Assembly: GCF_002850745.1 (NCBI RefSeq)
Contig: NZ_KZ559468.1
Span: 340,501-404,500, forward strand
Direction: 5' to 3'
Length of the DNA: 64,000 nt
Origin: Nonomuraea indica
Lineage (GTDB): Bacteria > Actinomycetota > Actinomycetes > Streptosporangiales > Streptosporangiaceae
The translations under genes were made by a program, and so were the position numbers. The notes under the pieces were generated by a model. It did not search any database and had not been told where the DNA came from. It was given only the letters and a program-made list of their open reading frames with translations. The number at the start of each line of letters is the position of its first letter. The first letter of the stretch is position 1. Shown here piece by piece: positions 34,484-42,881 of the stretch.

Positions 34484-35683
34484 ATGCGCCCCGCCCTCGC
34501 CGCGTTGCTCGCGGCGGTCACCGTGAGCTCGGCCCTGGTCGCGTGCTCCGGCACCGGACCCGCCGCCCCGACGACCGGCACGCCGACGGCCAGGGAGCCC
34601 GCCCCGGCCACCGCACCCACCACCGCACCCACCGGCGACTCCACCGCCGCGCCGGGCGCCGGGCGGTTGCGCTTCACCGAGGTGGCGCGGTTCGACCGGC
34701 CCGTCGCGCTCGCCGCCCGCGCCGGCGACGACCGGATCTACGTTGCCGAACAGGGCGGCAGGCTGCGCACCCTCGACGGCGGAACGGTGGTGGACCTGTC
34801 AGGAGAGGTCAGCGGCGGCAACGAGCAGGGCCTGCTCGGCGTGGCGTTCGACCCGTCAGGCCGCCGGCTCTACCTCGACTGGACCGACCGCGCCGGCACC
34901 ACCCACGTCACCGAGTGGGCCTACGACGGCCGCCGCGCCACGGCCCGGCGCGACGTGCTCACCCAGCGGCAGCCGTACGCCAACCACAACGGCGGCCAGC
35001 TCGCCTTCGGCCCCGACGGCCACCTCTACATCGCCCTGGGCGACGGCGGCGGCTCGGGCGACCCGCAGGGCTCCGGCCAGGACCTCGGCACGCTGCTGGG
35101 CAAGATCCTGCGTATCGACCCGCGCCCCCGCGGCGGCAGGCCGTACCGGGTGCCCGCGGACAACCCCTTCACCGGCCGGGCGGGCGCGCGGCCGGAGATC
35201 TGGGCGTACGGGCTGCGCAACCCGTGGCGGTTCGGCTTCGACCGGGAGACCGGTGACCTGTGGATCGGCGACGTCGGGCAGGACCGCTGGGAGGAGATCG
35301 ACCGCCAGCCGGCGTCCTCCACGGGGGGCGAGAACTACGGCTGGAACCTGCGCGAGGGCGCGGACCGGTACGGGGACGGCGCGGACAGGGGCGGCCTGAC
35401 CGACCCGGTGATCACCTACCCGCTCGGTGAGGGGGGCAACTGCTCGGTGATCGCCGGGTTCGTCTACCGGGGAGCGCGGATCCCGTGGCTGCGCGGCATG
35501 TTCCTGTACGGCGACTTCTGCGCCGGATGGGTCAGGGCCACGCCCGTCGCGGACCCCGCGCGCGATCGTCAGGTGGGGCAGGTGGAGCAGCTCTCGTCGT
35601 TCGGCGAGGACCGCGACGGCGAGCTGTACGCGCTCAGCCTGCGGGGTCCGGTGTATCGGATCGAGGCCGCCGAACCCGCTTGA
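34484..35683 (+). CDS. PQQ-dependent aldose dehydrogenase lipoprotein (Asd/YliI type)
   Basis: 399 residues with signal peptide and lipobox LVACS (Cys near residue 21), then a Pro/Thr-rich linker and a six-bladed propeller of the soluble glucose dehydrogenase family: GNEQGLLGVAFDP, YANHNGGQLAFGPDGHLYIALGDGGGSGDP, YGLRNPWRFGFD, GENYGWN, GFVYRG and LYGDFC. The His and Arg residues that bind PQQ/Ca are in place. It would oxidise aldoses outside the membrane if PQQ is available. CAGGAT 6 nt before the ATG may be a leaderless -10. Its 3' end overlaps the convergent gene by 50 nt. Confidence 0.88.
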   Translation: MRPALAALLAAVTVSSALVACSGTGPAAPTTGTPTAREPAPATAPTTAPTGDSTAAPGAGRLRFTEVARFDRPVALAARAGDDRIYVAEQGGRLRTLDGGTVVDLSGEVSGGNEQGLLGVAFDPSGRRLYLDWTDRAGTTHVTEWAYDGRRATARRDVLTQRQPYANHNGGQLAFGPDGHLYIALGDGGGSGDPQGSGQDLGTLLGKILRIDPRPRGGRPYRVPADNPFTGRAGARPEIWAYGLRNPWRFGFDRETGDLWIGDVGQDRWEEIDRQPASSTGGENYGWNLREGADRYGDGADRGGLTDPVITYPLGEGGNCSVIAGFVYRGARIPWLRGMFLYGDFCAGWVRATPVADPARDRQVGQVEQLSSFGEDRDGELYALSLRGPVYRIEAAEPA

Positions 35684-35969
35684 TCAGCTCCTCCACCTGG
35701 GTGTTCAGCCGCGCTCCGCGCGACCAGCCCGCGTAGTGGGTGAGGAAGACGACGACCTCGCGCAGCTCGCCCTCGCCGAGCTGGCCGGTGCGCAGCGCCG
35801 CGTCGAGCTGCACCTCCACCTGGTCGTCGATGCCCTGGCCGACGAGCAGCCCGAGCAGCAGCAGGCGGCGTTCGCGTGTCGAGAGCACCTCGCGTGACCA
35901 CACGTCGGCGAACTGGCGCTCGGCCGTCATCCCGAAGGGATCGACGGTCTCCATCGCTGGCTCTGTCAT
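35634..35969 (-). CDS. Carboxymuconolactone decarboxylase-family protein
   Basis: 111 residues matching gamma-CMD: FADVWSREVLSTRERRLLLLG, LDAALRTGQLGEGELREVVVFLTHYAGWSRG. The AhpD-type CxxC is absent, so it is of the lactone-decarboxylase-like rather than the peroxidase branch. Stand-alone, not in a beta-ketoadipate cluster; substrate unknown. The ATG follows GGGAG. It overlaps the sugar dehydrogenase gene tail-to-tail by 50 nt. Confidence 0.82.
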   Translation of the reverse strand: MTEPAMETVDPFGMTAERQFADVWSREVLSTRERRLLLLGLLVGQGIDDQVEVQLDAALRTGQLGEGELREVVVFLTHYAGWSRGARLNTQVEELIKRVRRPRSDTPDPAG

Positions 35970-36372
35970 GGGGCGCTCCCGATCGGAGGAATCCTCATCT
36001 GTTTCCTACTTTCTGAGAGGAACCAATGACAGGTTGCAAGAAGGTTGGATGCCACCGGCCCGGGCCGGGCGCAGATCCCCCATCATGATCATCGAGTGGC
36101 GGGTCACAAGCAAGGCCGACCCGTGGGGGCGACCCGATCAAGCCGTGTCACCTGGTCATATGCCCCGTCCGGCGCTGGCCGGGCACGACGACGGCGTCGG
36201 CCTGACTACACCTGCGTACGCGCGGAGGAAGACCGCCCTTACGCCTGCGACCGGTCGCCGCACGGCTCACGCGGCTCTGCCGGCCCCGAGGACGTGCGCG
36301 CCGGTGGGCGGGGCAGGCGACTCCGGTCGCCGGCGGCATGAACCGCCACGACGCCGCCACCGTCGTACGGGT
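35970..36372. other. 403-nt gap without a supported gene
   Basis: An imperfect dyad (GTTTCCT, then GAGGAACC) near 36000-36025 lies upstream of the CMD-family gene and is the only structure seen. Open frames here have no ribosome-binding site or protein-like composition. Confidence 0.4.
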
Positions 36373-36852
36373 ATGCGCCGCCTCCTCACGCTCCTCGCTC
36401 TCACCGCCCTGACCGGCTGCGGGCTCGCCGAGCCGCGCGAATGCACCATGATCGGCACGCCGGTCGGCGTGGGGGTGACCGTGGAGCCGCCGCTGGCCGC
36501 CAGGGTGGCGGCGGCCGAGGTGGAGGTGTGCTGGGACGGCTCCTGCCACCACCCCCCGCTGGAGCTCCATCCGGAGACGCGGGCCGGTGAGCAGACCTGC
36601 GTGGGCGAGAGCTGCTCGGCCAGGATGGAGCCGACCGGCGGCGTGACGGGGTTCGCCGAGGTCGCGGGACTGCCGAAGCGGCCCGTACGGATACGGTTGA
36701 CGCTGCGCGACCCGCTCGGGACGCAGGTCGCCGACACGGCGATCGAGGTCACCCCCGAGGGGCGCTTCCCCAACGGGCCCGACTGCGGCGAGGGCGGGCC
36801 GAACGCCACGGTGGTGGTCGACCGTCACGGCACGGCCCGGTCACGCGATTAA
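36373..36852 (+). CDS. Small Cys-rich lipoprotein
   Basis: 159 residues. Signal peptide and lipobox LTGCG (Cys near residue 17). The mature part has six further Cys, including WDGSC, QTCVGESC and PDCGEGG, so extracytoplasmic disulfides are likely, and a beta-rich domain (VRIRLTLRDPLGTQVADTAIEV). No homologous function is recognised. Start chosen from the signal peptide; no strong ribosome-binding site. Confidence 0.72.
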   Translation: MRRLLTLLALTALTGCGLAEPRECTMIGTPVGVGVTVEPPLAARVAAAEVEVCWDGSCHHPPLELHPETRAGEQTCVGESCSARMEPTGGVTGFAEVAGLPKRPVRIRLTLRDPLGTQVADTAIEVTPEGRFPNGPDCGEGGPNATVVVDRHGTARSRD

Positions 36853-36886
36853 CACGACGTTCACATTCGGGCAAAAACCGGGAAAC
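36849..36886 (+). promoter_or_regulatory. Candidate GlnR box before glnII
   Basis: Four 5-mers at 11-nt spacing, TTAAC (36849), TTCAC (36860), GCAAA (36871) and GAAAC (36882), follow the phase of the GlnR a1-b1-a2-b2 box. Only the first and last match the consensus well. Nitrogen control of glnII by GlnR is known in actinomycetes. Confidence 0.35.
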
Positions 36887-36936
36887 GGGCAGCCGTAAGA
36901 CTCGGCGTGGCTGAGAGAAACCCGAAAGGACCGGTC

Positions 36937-37956
36937 GTGACCTACAAGGCTGAGTACATCTGGATCGACGGCACCGAGCCCACCGCTCTGCTGCGCTCGA
37001 AGACGAAGGTCCTCGCCGATGGCGTCGAGCCGCCGGTCTGGGGATTCGACGGGTCCAGCACCAACCAGGCCGTGGGCCACTCCTCCGACCGCGTGCTGCG
37101 TCCGGTGTTCACCTGCCCGGACCCGATCCGCGGCGGTGACAACGTCCTGGTGCTCTGCGAGGTCGAGGAGATCGACGGCGCCCCGCACGTCAGCAACACC
37201 CGCGCCCTGCTGCGCCCCATCGCCGAGCAGTACGCCGACCAGGAGTCGTGGTTCGGCATCGAGCAGGAGTACACCTTCTTCAAGGGCAGCCGCCCGCTCG
37301 GCTTCCCCGAGGGCGGTTTCCCCGCCCCGCAGGGCCACTACTACTGCGGCGTCGGCGCCGAGGCCGTCTTCGGCCGCGAGATCGTCGAGGTGCACCTCGA
37401 CCGCTGCATCGCCGCGGGTCTGAAGATCTCCGGCATCAACGCCGAGGTCATGCCCGGCCAGTGGGAGTTCCAGATCGGCCCCGCCGGCCCCATCGAGGTC
37501 TCCGACCACATGTGGGTCGCCCGCTACCTGCTCTACCGGACGGCCGAGGAGTTCGGCGTCGAGGCCACCCTCGACCCCAAGCCCGCCCGCGGCGACTGGA
37601 ACGGCGCCGGCGCGCACACCAACTTCTCCACCAAGGCCATGCGCGAGAGCTACGAGGCCATCATCACCGCCTGTGAGGCGCTCGGTGAGGGCGACAAGCC
37701 GATGGAGCACGTCACCCAGTACGGCGCCGACATCGAGCTGCGCCTGACGGGCCACCACGAGACCGCCCCGTGGAACAAGTACTCCTACGGCGTCTCCCAC
37801 CGCGGCGCCTCGGTCCGCATCCCGTGGCAGGTCGAGGTGGACAAGAAGGGCTACATCGAGGACCGCCGCCCGAACGCCAACGTCGACCCGTACGTGGTCA
37901 CCCGTCTGCTGGTCAACACCTGCTGCGCGGCCCTGGAGAAGGCCGGCCAGGTCTGA
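36937..37956 (+). CDS. glnII: Glutamine synthetase, type II (GSII)
   Basis: 339 residues, the compact eukaryotic-type enzyme that makes glutamine from glutamate, ammonia and ATP; octameric or decameric and cytosolic. YKAEYIWIDG, WGFDGSSTNQA, WFGIEQEYTFF (metal-binding Glu), YYCGVGAE, NAEVMPGQWEFQIGP and GAGAHTNFST are diagnostic. The GTG start is chosen because AAAGGA lies 6 nt upstream and known GlnII proteins begin here; the frame is open 10 codons further up. A strong terminator follows, so it is monocistronic. Streptomyces-type organisms pair it with GlnA and control it by GlnR. Confidence 0.96.
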   Translation: MTYKAEYIWIDGTEPTALLRSKTKVLADGVEPPVWGFDGSSTNQAVGHSSDRVLRPVFTCPDPIRGGDNVLVLCEVEEIDGAPHVSNTRALLRPIAEQYADQESWFGIEQEYTFFKGSRPLGFPEGGFPAPQGHYYCGVGAEAVFGREIVEVHLDRCIAAGLKISGINAEVMPGQWEFQIGPAGPIEVSDHMWVARYLLYRTAEEFGVEATLDPKPARGDWNGAGAHTNFSTKAMRESYEAIITACEALGEGDKPMEHVTQYGADIELRLTGHHETAPWNKYSYGVSHRGASVRIPWQVEVDKKGYIEDRRPNANVDPYVVTRLLVNTCCAALEKAGQV

Positions 37957-37976
37957 GACCGGCACTGACCGTCAGC

Positions 37977-38018
37977 AGAGGGAACGCGGGCACCCCCGAT
38001 GGGGCCCGCGTTCCCTCT
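37977..38018 (+). terminator. Strong terminator of glnII
   Basis: AGAGGGAACGCGGGC and GCCCGCGTTCCCTCT form a perfect 15-bp stem 20 nt after the stop codon. The 12-nt loop can fold further (CCCC/GGGG). Only TT follows, so it lacks a proper T-tract. Confidence 0.85.
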
Positions 38019-38207
38019 TATCCCTGGGAACCTGTCACCCACTGCGGACTGTCGCACCACGACTGCGTTCCGTAGTCGGGGACGTCGTCATCCTCGCACG
38101 CCCGGGCCCGCCGTGGCGGGCCGCGCGGTCAGGAGGGGGTGGCCACGCGGCCCGGCGGGATTGCTTTCTTGCACCCGGGTGGAAAAGACCCGGCGGCGGG
38201 TGCCGGC

Positions 38208-39743
38208 CTAGAGGCGGAAGCCCAGGTCGGGCGTGATGTCGGCGACGTCCATCTGCGCCTTCTGCAGGCGGCCCGAGTGGTCCCAGTTCATCGCCTGCCA
38301 GCGGGTGAACTGGTCCAGCACCCACATCCCGGACTGGCGGCTGCCGTTGCCCGACTTGCCGTTGCCGCCGAACGGAAGGTGCGCCTCGGCGCCGGAGGTG
38401 GAGTTGTTGACGCTGACCATCCCGGCCGAGATGCCCTCGCGGAAGCGGAAGGCGTTCGTGGCCTCGGTCGTGTAGATCGAGCTCGACAGGCCGTAACCGG
38501 GCAGGTTGGCCAGTTCGAGCGCCTCGTCGAGGGTCCGGAACGTCGTCACGCCCACGACGGGCCCGAACGTCTCCTCCAGGAACAGCCGGTCCGACGGGCG
38601 CACGCCGTCGACGACCACCGGGTGGTAGTAGAGGCCGCCCTCGCCGGTGAAGGCGCCGCGGGGGTTGTCCGCGGTGATCCTGCCGGTGGCGCCCGACACG
38701 ACCTCGTGGTGCGGCTGGATCCAGGTGAGGTACTCCTCGTAGCGTTCGGCGAACTTCTGGTCGAGCAGCGGGCCCGCCAGCACGTCGCCGTCCGGCGCGC
38801 CGATCGCGGCCTCGCGCACGGCCCGCGCGAACCGCGCGACGAACTCGTCGTGCACGCTCTCGTGCACGATGACCGTGCCGAGGCTGGTGCAGCGCTGCCC
38901 GGCGGTGCCGAACCCGGAGAACAGCGCGCCCTCGACCGCCAGGTCCAGGTCGGCGTCCGGCATGATGACCATCGGGTTCTTGCCGCCCAGCTCCAGGCAG
39001 GCCGACTGCAGGTGCCGCCCGGTGAGCTCGCCGACCTTGCGGCCCACCTCGCTCGACCCGGTGAAGCCGACCTTGTGCACGGTGCCTTCCTCCAGCGCCC
39101 GCTCCAGCCCGCGGAACGTCTCGGCGCCGTCGGCGAACACCACGTTGAGCACCCCGTCCGGCAGGCCGGCCGCGGCGAACAGCCGGTAGAGGGCGTGCCC
39201 GGAGGCGGCGGCGTACTCGGCCGGCTTCCACACCACCGCGTTGCCGCACAGCAGGGCCGGCACCAGGTACCAGGAGGGCACGGCGACGGGGAAGTTGCCG
39301 GCGGTGATCACCGCCGCCACGCCGACCGGGTTGCGGAAGGTGAACAGGTTCTTGTCCGGCATCTCCGAGGGCACGGTCTGCCCGTACAGGCGGCGTCCCT
39401 CGCCGAGGAAGAAGTCGCACGTGTCGACGATCTCCCGTACCTCGCCCAGCGCCTCGGCGTACGGCTTGCCGATCTCTTCGGTGACCAGCCGCGCCAGGCT
39501 CTCGGCGTTGGCCTCCACCAGCCGCCCGATCGACGCGATCACCCGGCCGCGGACCGGCGGCGGCACCTTGGCCCACTCCCGCTGCGCCTCCTTCGCGGTC
39601 CGGCAGGCGGCCGCGAACGTGTCGGCGTCGGCCAGCCCGACGGCGGCCACGACCTCGCTGGTGCGGGCGGGGTTGGTGGACTGGTAGGTGCTCATGCCGG
39701 CGGCGTCCTTGCCACCCACAACGGAGACGATCTGACGGGTCAC
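38208..39743 (-). CDS. Aldehyde dehydrogenase (ALDH7/piperideine-6-carboxylate type)
   Basis: 511 residues. NAD-binding FTGSSEVGRKV, catalytic Glu in CLELGGKNPMVI and the nucleophile Cys in GTAGQRCTSLGTV are present. The NNSTSGAEAHLPFGGNGKSG end resembles ALDH7 (antiquitin/PcD) enzymes that oxidise alpha-aminoadipic semialdehyde in lysine breakdown. No lysine aminotransferase is next to it, so the substrate is uncertain. The GTG start follows GGAGGA. It is monocistronic and convergent with glnII. Confidence 0.88.
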   Translation of the reverse strand: MTRQIVSVVGGKDAAGMSTYQSTNPARTSEVVAAVGLADADTFAAACRTAKEAQREWAKVPPPVRGRVIASIGRLVEANAESLARLVTEEIGKPYAEALGEVREIVDTCDFFLGEGRRLYGQTVPSEMPDKNLFTFRNPVGVAAVITAGNFPVAVPSWYLVPALLCGNAVVWKPAEYAAASGHALYRLFAAAGLPDGVLNVVFADGAETFRGLERALEEGTVHKVGFTGSSEVGRKVGELTGRHLQSACLELGGKNPMVIMPDADLDLAVEGALFSGFGTAGQRCTSLGTVIVHESVHDEFVARFARAVREAAIGAPDGDVLAGPLLDQKFAERYEEYLTWIQPHHEVVSGATGRITADNPRGAFTGEGGLYYHPVVVDGVRPSDRLFLEETFGPVVGVTTFRTLDEALELANLPGYGLSSSIYTTEATNAFRFREGISAGMVSVNNSTSGAEAHLPFGGNGKSGNGSRQSGMWVLDQFTRWQAMNWDHSGRLQKAQMDVADITPDLGFRL

Positions 39744-39979
39744 CAGGGTCCTCCTCGTAGTTCCTCCGCCAAGACAACCATCTCACCGCAAGAATCCCAA
39801 CCCGCCCCCACCTCGTGCGGCCGCACCGGGCACGCGGACATGCGCGCCGCCGGGAAGCCTCCTCGCCGCCGGGGAAGGGGCGAACGCGTACGAGCCGGAC
39901 CGGCTGTGCGGATTGGGGTGCACGTTATGACACCGTTCACCACTATGATCACTTGTGCCGTCCTAGAGGAAGGATCTCC

Positions 39980-40783
39980 GTGGCCGAGACGCCGGACGAG
40001 TGGAAGAGCGCGATCGACAGCACCCGGCCCAGCATCGCGCGGGCCTACGACGTCGTTCTCAACGGCAAGGACAACTTCGAGGTCGACCGGGCCTTCGTCG
40101 CCGAGATCGTGAAGGTCGTGCCGGAGATCTACGACGTGGCCACCTACAACCGGCAGATCCTGGGCCGCGGCGTGCGTTTCCTCGTGGAGCAGGGCATCAG
40201 GCAGTTCATCGACCTCGGCTCCGGGCTGCCCACCGTGGAGAACACCCACCAGGTCGCCCAGCGCGCCGACCCCGCGTGCAAGGTCGTCTACGTCGACAAC
40301 GACCCCATGGTGCTCGCGCACGGCCGGGCGCTGCTCGCGGAGAACGACCGGACCGCGGTCGTCACCTCCGACCTGCGCGACCCGCAGGCGATCCTGGGCG
40401 ACGCGGCCGTCAAGCGGCTCCTCGACCTCGACCGGCCGGTCGCGGTGATGCTGGTGGGCGTGCTTCACCACCTGCACGACGACGAGAACCCGCGCGGCAT
40501 CGTCGAGGCCTACATGGACGCCGTCCCGGCCGGCAGCTACCTGTTCGTCACCCACTTCTGCGCGTCGAGCCCGGACTCGCGTGACGCCGAGAAGAAGTTC
40601 CTCGCCCTGCTCGGCACCGGGCGCTTCCGCACCGAGCCGGAGATCACGGCCTTCTTCGACGGGTTCGAGCTGCTGGAGCCGGGCGTCGTACCGCTCCCGT
40701 TGTGGCGGCCGGACGGTCCCGTCCCCGCGGAGCTGACGGTGGGGCAGCGGCTCATGTACGGCGGTATCGCGCGCAAGAGCTGA
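39980..40783 (+). CDS. SAM-dependent methyltransferase (PF04672, formerly DUF574)
   Basis: 267 residues with the family's N-terminal signature (STRPSIARAYDVVLNGKDNFEVDR), SAM loop FIDLGSGLPT, acidic ribose contact VVYVDNDPMV and GVLHHLHDDENP. The family is greatly expanded in actinomycetes; target molecules are unknown. The GTG start follows GAGGAAGGA. It is divergent from the aldehyde dehydrogenase. The ~230-nt gap between them shows no clear dyad. Confidence 0.9.
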   Translation: MAETPDEWKSAIDSTRPSIARAYDVVLNGKDNFEVDRAFVAEIVKVVPEIYDVATYNRQILGRGVRFLVEQGIRQFIDLGSGLPTVENTHQVAQRADPACKVVYVDNDPMVLAHGRALLAENDRTAVVTSDLRDPQAILGDAAVKRLLDLDRPVAVMLVGVLHHLHDDENPRGIVEAYMDAVPAGSYLFVTHFCASSPDSRDAEKKFLALLGTGRFRTEPEITAFFDGFELLEPGVVPLPLWRPDGPVPAELTVGQRLMYGGIARKS

Positions 40784-41042
40784 CCGTCGCAGGCGGAGCG
40801 TCCACGATCACGGCGAACCTCGCCGGGGCGCTCGCGCCGGTCGCCCTCGGGAGACATATGCCCTAGTGGGCCGACATTTTCTGTCTCTCCATCGTCGTGG
40901 GTGATCTACGGACCGGGCGCCGTGCATCGAATGGGGGCCGGAACGCTCTGCTCTGGGTCAGCTTCCTGGACACGGGTTCGGCGCCCCCCGAACACTGGTT
41001 ACTGCCGGAACGCACCCGCACACCGGCAGAGAGGGGACAGCC

Positions 41043-41336
41043 ATGCCCCGCGGATCACGCCCCGTGCTCGTCGGCTCGTTTCTGCTCGCGATACTTGTCA
41101 CCGGCTCGGCCGAGGTCGCGGTGGCCTCGGGCCCCACGGTGGAGCAGGCCCCGGACGTGACAGCGCGTCCGGCGACCCTCGGCATCCCGTGCACCAGCAT
41201 CCCGTTCGAACGGCTGCGGATCAACTGCGTGGCCAAGGAGGTACGGGAGAGACGGACGATGCGCCGCATCCGTAGCGATGACCGGCGCCGGTACCGCCGC
41301 GACAGGGACCGGGAGCGGCGCGACCGTATCGACTGA
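41043..41336 (+). CDS. Small secreted Arg-rich protein
   Basis: 97 residues. Signal peptide cleaved near VAVAS (residue 29). The mature part has two Cys (IPCTSIPF, RINCVAKE) that could form one disulfide, then a very basic tail (RRYRRDRDRERRDR). GAGGGGA precedes the ATG. Function unknown; a nucleic-acid- or wall-binding tail is possible. The 259-nt gap before it and the 250-nt gap after it hold no other gene. Confidence 0.6.
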   Translation: MPRGSRPVLVGSFLLAILVTGSAEVAVASGPTVEQAPDVTARPATLGIPCTSIPFERLRINCVAKEVRERRTMRRIRSDDRRRYRRDRDRERRDRID

Positions 41337-41536
41337 CCATCGCACCTCCATGACCGTGGACATCCTCACGACGACGGCCGACGGTGACCCGCTCGCGGCC
41401 CGCACGCGGATGGTGCCGCCGCTCGCATCGTGACCGCCTGCTTCGTCGTGGGGATGTCCCTCCGTCACCCCGGACGGCGCGGCCACCGTACCGGCGACCG
41501 GCGTCAGCGGCACCCGTCTCCGCAACAACTCCTTAC

Positions 41537-41573
41537 GCCATAAGCTATTGTGGTCCCACCAACTCTTTATGGC
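41537..41573. promoter_or_regulatory. Inverted repeat before the alpha/beta hydrolase gene
   Basis: GCCATAA and TTATGGC are perfectly inverted around a 23-nt spacer that ends 13 nt before the start. The patch is AT-rich. It looks like a regulator binding site flanking the promoter. Confidence 0.5.
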
Positions 41574-41586
41574 TTAAGGAGATCCC

Positions 41587-42450
41587 GTGCCCGAAGCGAA
41601 ACTGCACGACGGAGCCACCATCGAGCTCGAGGTGCGCGGCGACGGCCCCGTCGTCCTGCTGCCCGTGAACCCGACGCCGGTCGAGGGGGAGCAGGCCGAG
41701 CGGATGCGCGCGTGGGGGGCCGACCCGGCCATCGGCCGCACCCTGATCGACGGGCTGAGCGACGCCTTCCGCGTGGTCGCCTTCGACTACGAGGGCCACG
41801 TCGAGGCGTTCCCCAAGGCCGCCACCCTCACCCCGGAGAACGTCGCGGCCGACCTGCTCGCCGTGGCCGACGCCGCCGGCGCGGAGCGCTTCGCCTACTA
41901 CGGCTACTCGTGGCTCGCGCTCAGCGGCCTGCAGCTCGCGATCCGCACCGACCGGCTGTCCGCCCTGGTCATGGGCGGCTTCCCGCCGGTCGGCGGGCCG
42001 TACGCCGAGATGCTGGCCGTCACCCGCGCCGCCCACGAGATGGCGCTCAACCCGGCGCCGAGCTCGCAGGAGACCTACGACTGGGCCAAGGCGGCGGAGG
42101 AGCACGACTGGGACAGCGTCGAGACGGTGCGCACACCCGAGCAGACCGGGCAGTACGTCACCCTGTACGAGGGGCTGCGCGGCTTCGACGACCTGGCCGC
42201 CCAGGACGCGCTCGGCTGCCCGCGGCTGTGCTTCGCGGGCTCCGCCGACGTCATCGAGTACGGCGAGAAGTGGGGCGGGACGCGCGTCGACATCGCCGGC
42301 CCGTTCCTGCGCCGCCGTGCCGAGCTCGAAGCCCTCGGCTGGGACGTACGGGTGCTGGACGGCCTCGACCACATGGGAGCGATGCGGGGCGCGACCGTCC
42401 TGACCGTCCTGCGGCCCTGGCTGGAGGAGCGCCTCCTCGGTCAGAGGTAG
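41587..42450 (+). CDS. Alpha/beta hydrolase
   Basis: 287 residues. Core strands FRVVAFDYEGHV, then the elbow YYGYSWLALSG (Ser near 115), the acid in RLCFAGSADVIEY and the terminal His in LDGLDHMGAM are consistent with an active serine hydrolase. No signal peptide. The GTG start follows AAGGAG. It overlaps the convergent deaminase gene by 10 nt. A dyad lies in its promoter. Substrate unknown. Confidence 0.82.
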   Translation: MPEAKLHDGATIELEVRGDGPVVLLPVNPTPVEGEQAERMRAWGADPAIGRTLIDGLSDAFRVVAFDYEGHVEAFPKAATLTPENVAADLLAVADAAGAERFAYYGYSWLALSGLQLAIRTDRLSALVMGGFPPVGGPYAEMLAVTRAAHEMALNPAPSSQETYDWAKAAEEHDWDSVETVRTPEQTGQYVTLYEGLRGFDDLAAQDALGCPRLCFAGSADVIEYGEKWGGTRVDIAGPFLRRRAELEALGWDVRVLDGLDHMGAMRGATVLTVLRPWLEERLLGQR

Positions 42451-42881
42451 TAGCCCGCCACGGCCGCCCGCGCCTCGTCGTGCAGGTGCGGCCCGTCGAG
42501 CCGCACCCCCGGGCCGGCGGCGGGCGGCTTGAGCGCGGCGAGCTGCTCGTTCGACAGCGCGAAGACGACACGGCCGAGGAAGGAACGCTCGATCGCGCCC
42601 GCGCACATGCCACACGGCTGGCAGCTCGTGTACATCGTGGTCGTCGCCGCCGCGTCCGGGGTCAGCTCGCGGGCCGCCCAGCGGGCCAGCTTCAGCTCCG
42701 GGTGCGCGGTGACGTCGCCGCCGGAGACCGTCGTGTTGCGGTCCTCGGCGAGCACGGTCCCGTCGGCGCCCACCAGGAGCGAGCCGAACGGCGGGTCACC
42801 GGCCGCCCGTGCCTCGGTTGCCAGCTCGATGGCGCGGCGCAGGAAGCGCTCCTCGTCGGGTGTCATCTCGTCGGGTGTCAT
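42441..42881 (-). CDS. Nucleoside/CMP deaminase-like zinc protein
   Basis: 146 residues of the cytidine-deaminase superfamily, guanine deaminase/tRNA-adenosine deaminase-like branch. The zinc site reads TAHPELKLA (H-P-E instead of the usual H-A-E) and SCQPCGMCAGA (PCxxC). The start region is duplicated: ATGACACCCGACGAG occurs twice in tandem, giving MTPDEMTPDEE. GGAG precedes the first ATG. The start overlaps the upstream oxidoreductase stop as ATGA, so translation is coupled. Base or nucleoside substrate undetermined. Confidence 0.87.
   Translation of the reverse strand: MTPDEMTPDEERFLRRAIELATEARAAGDPPFGSLLVGADGTVLAEDRNTTVSGGDVTAHPELKLARWAARELTPDAAATTTMYTSCQPCGMCAGAIERSFLGRVVFALSNEQLAALKPPAAGPGVRLDGPHLHDEARAAVAGYYL

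Noticed and set aside
42441-42881. tRNA adenosine deaminase (TadA)
   Set aside because: The zinc site reads H-P-E rather than H-A-E, and the operon partner is an F420-type oxidoreductase. A base or nucleoside deaminase is equally likely.
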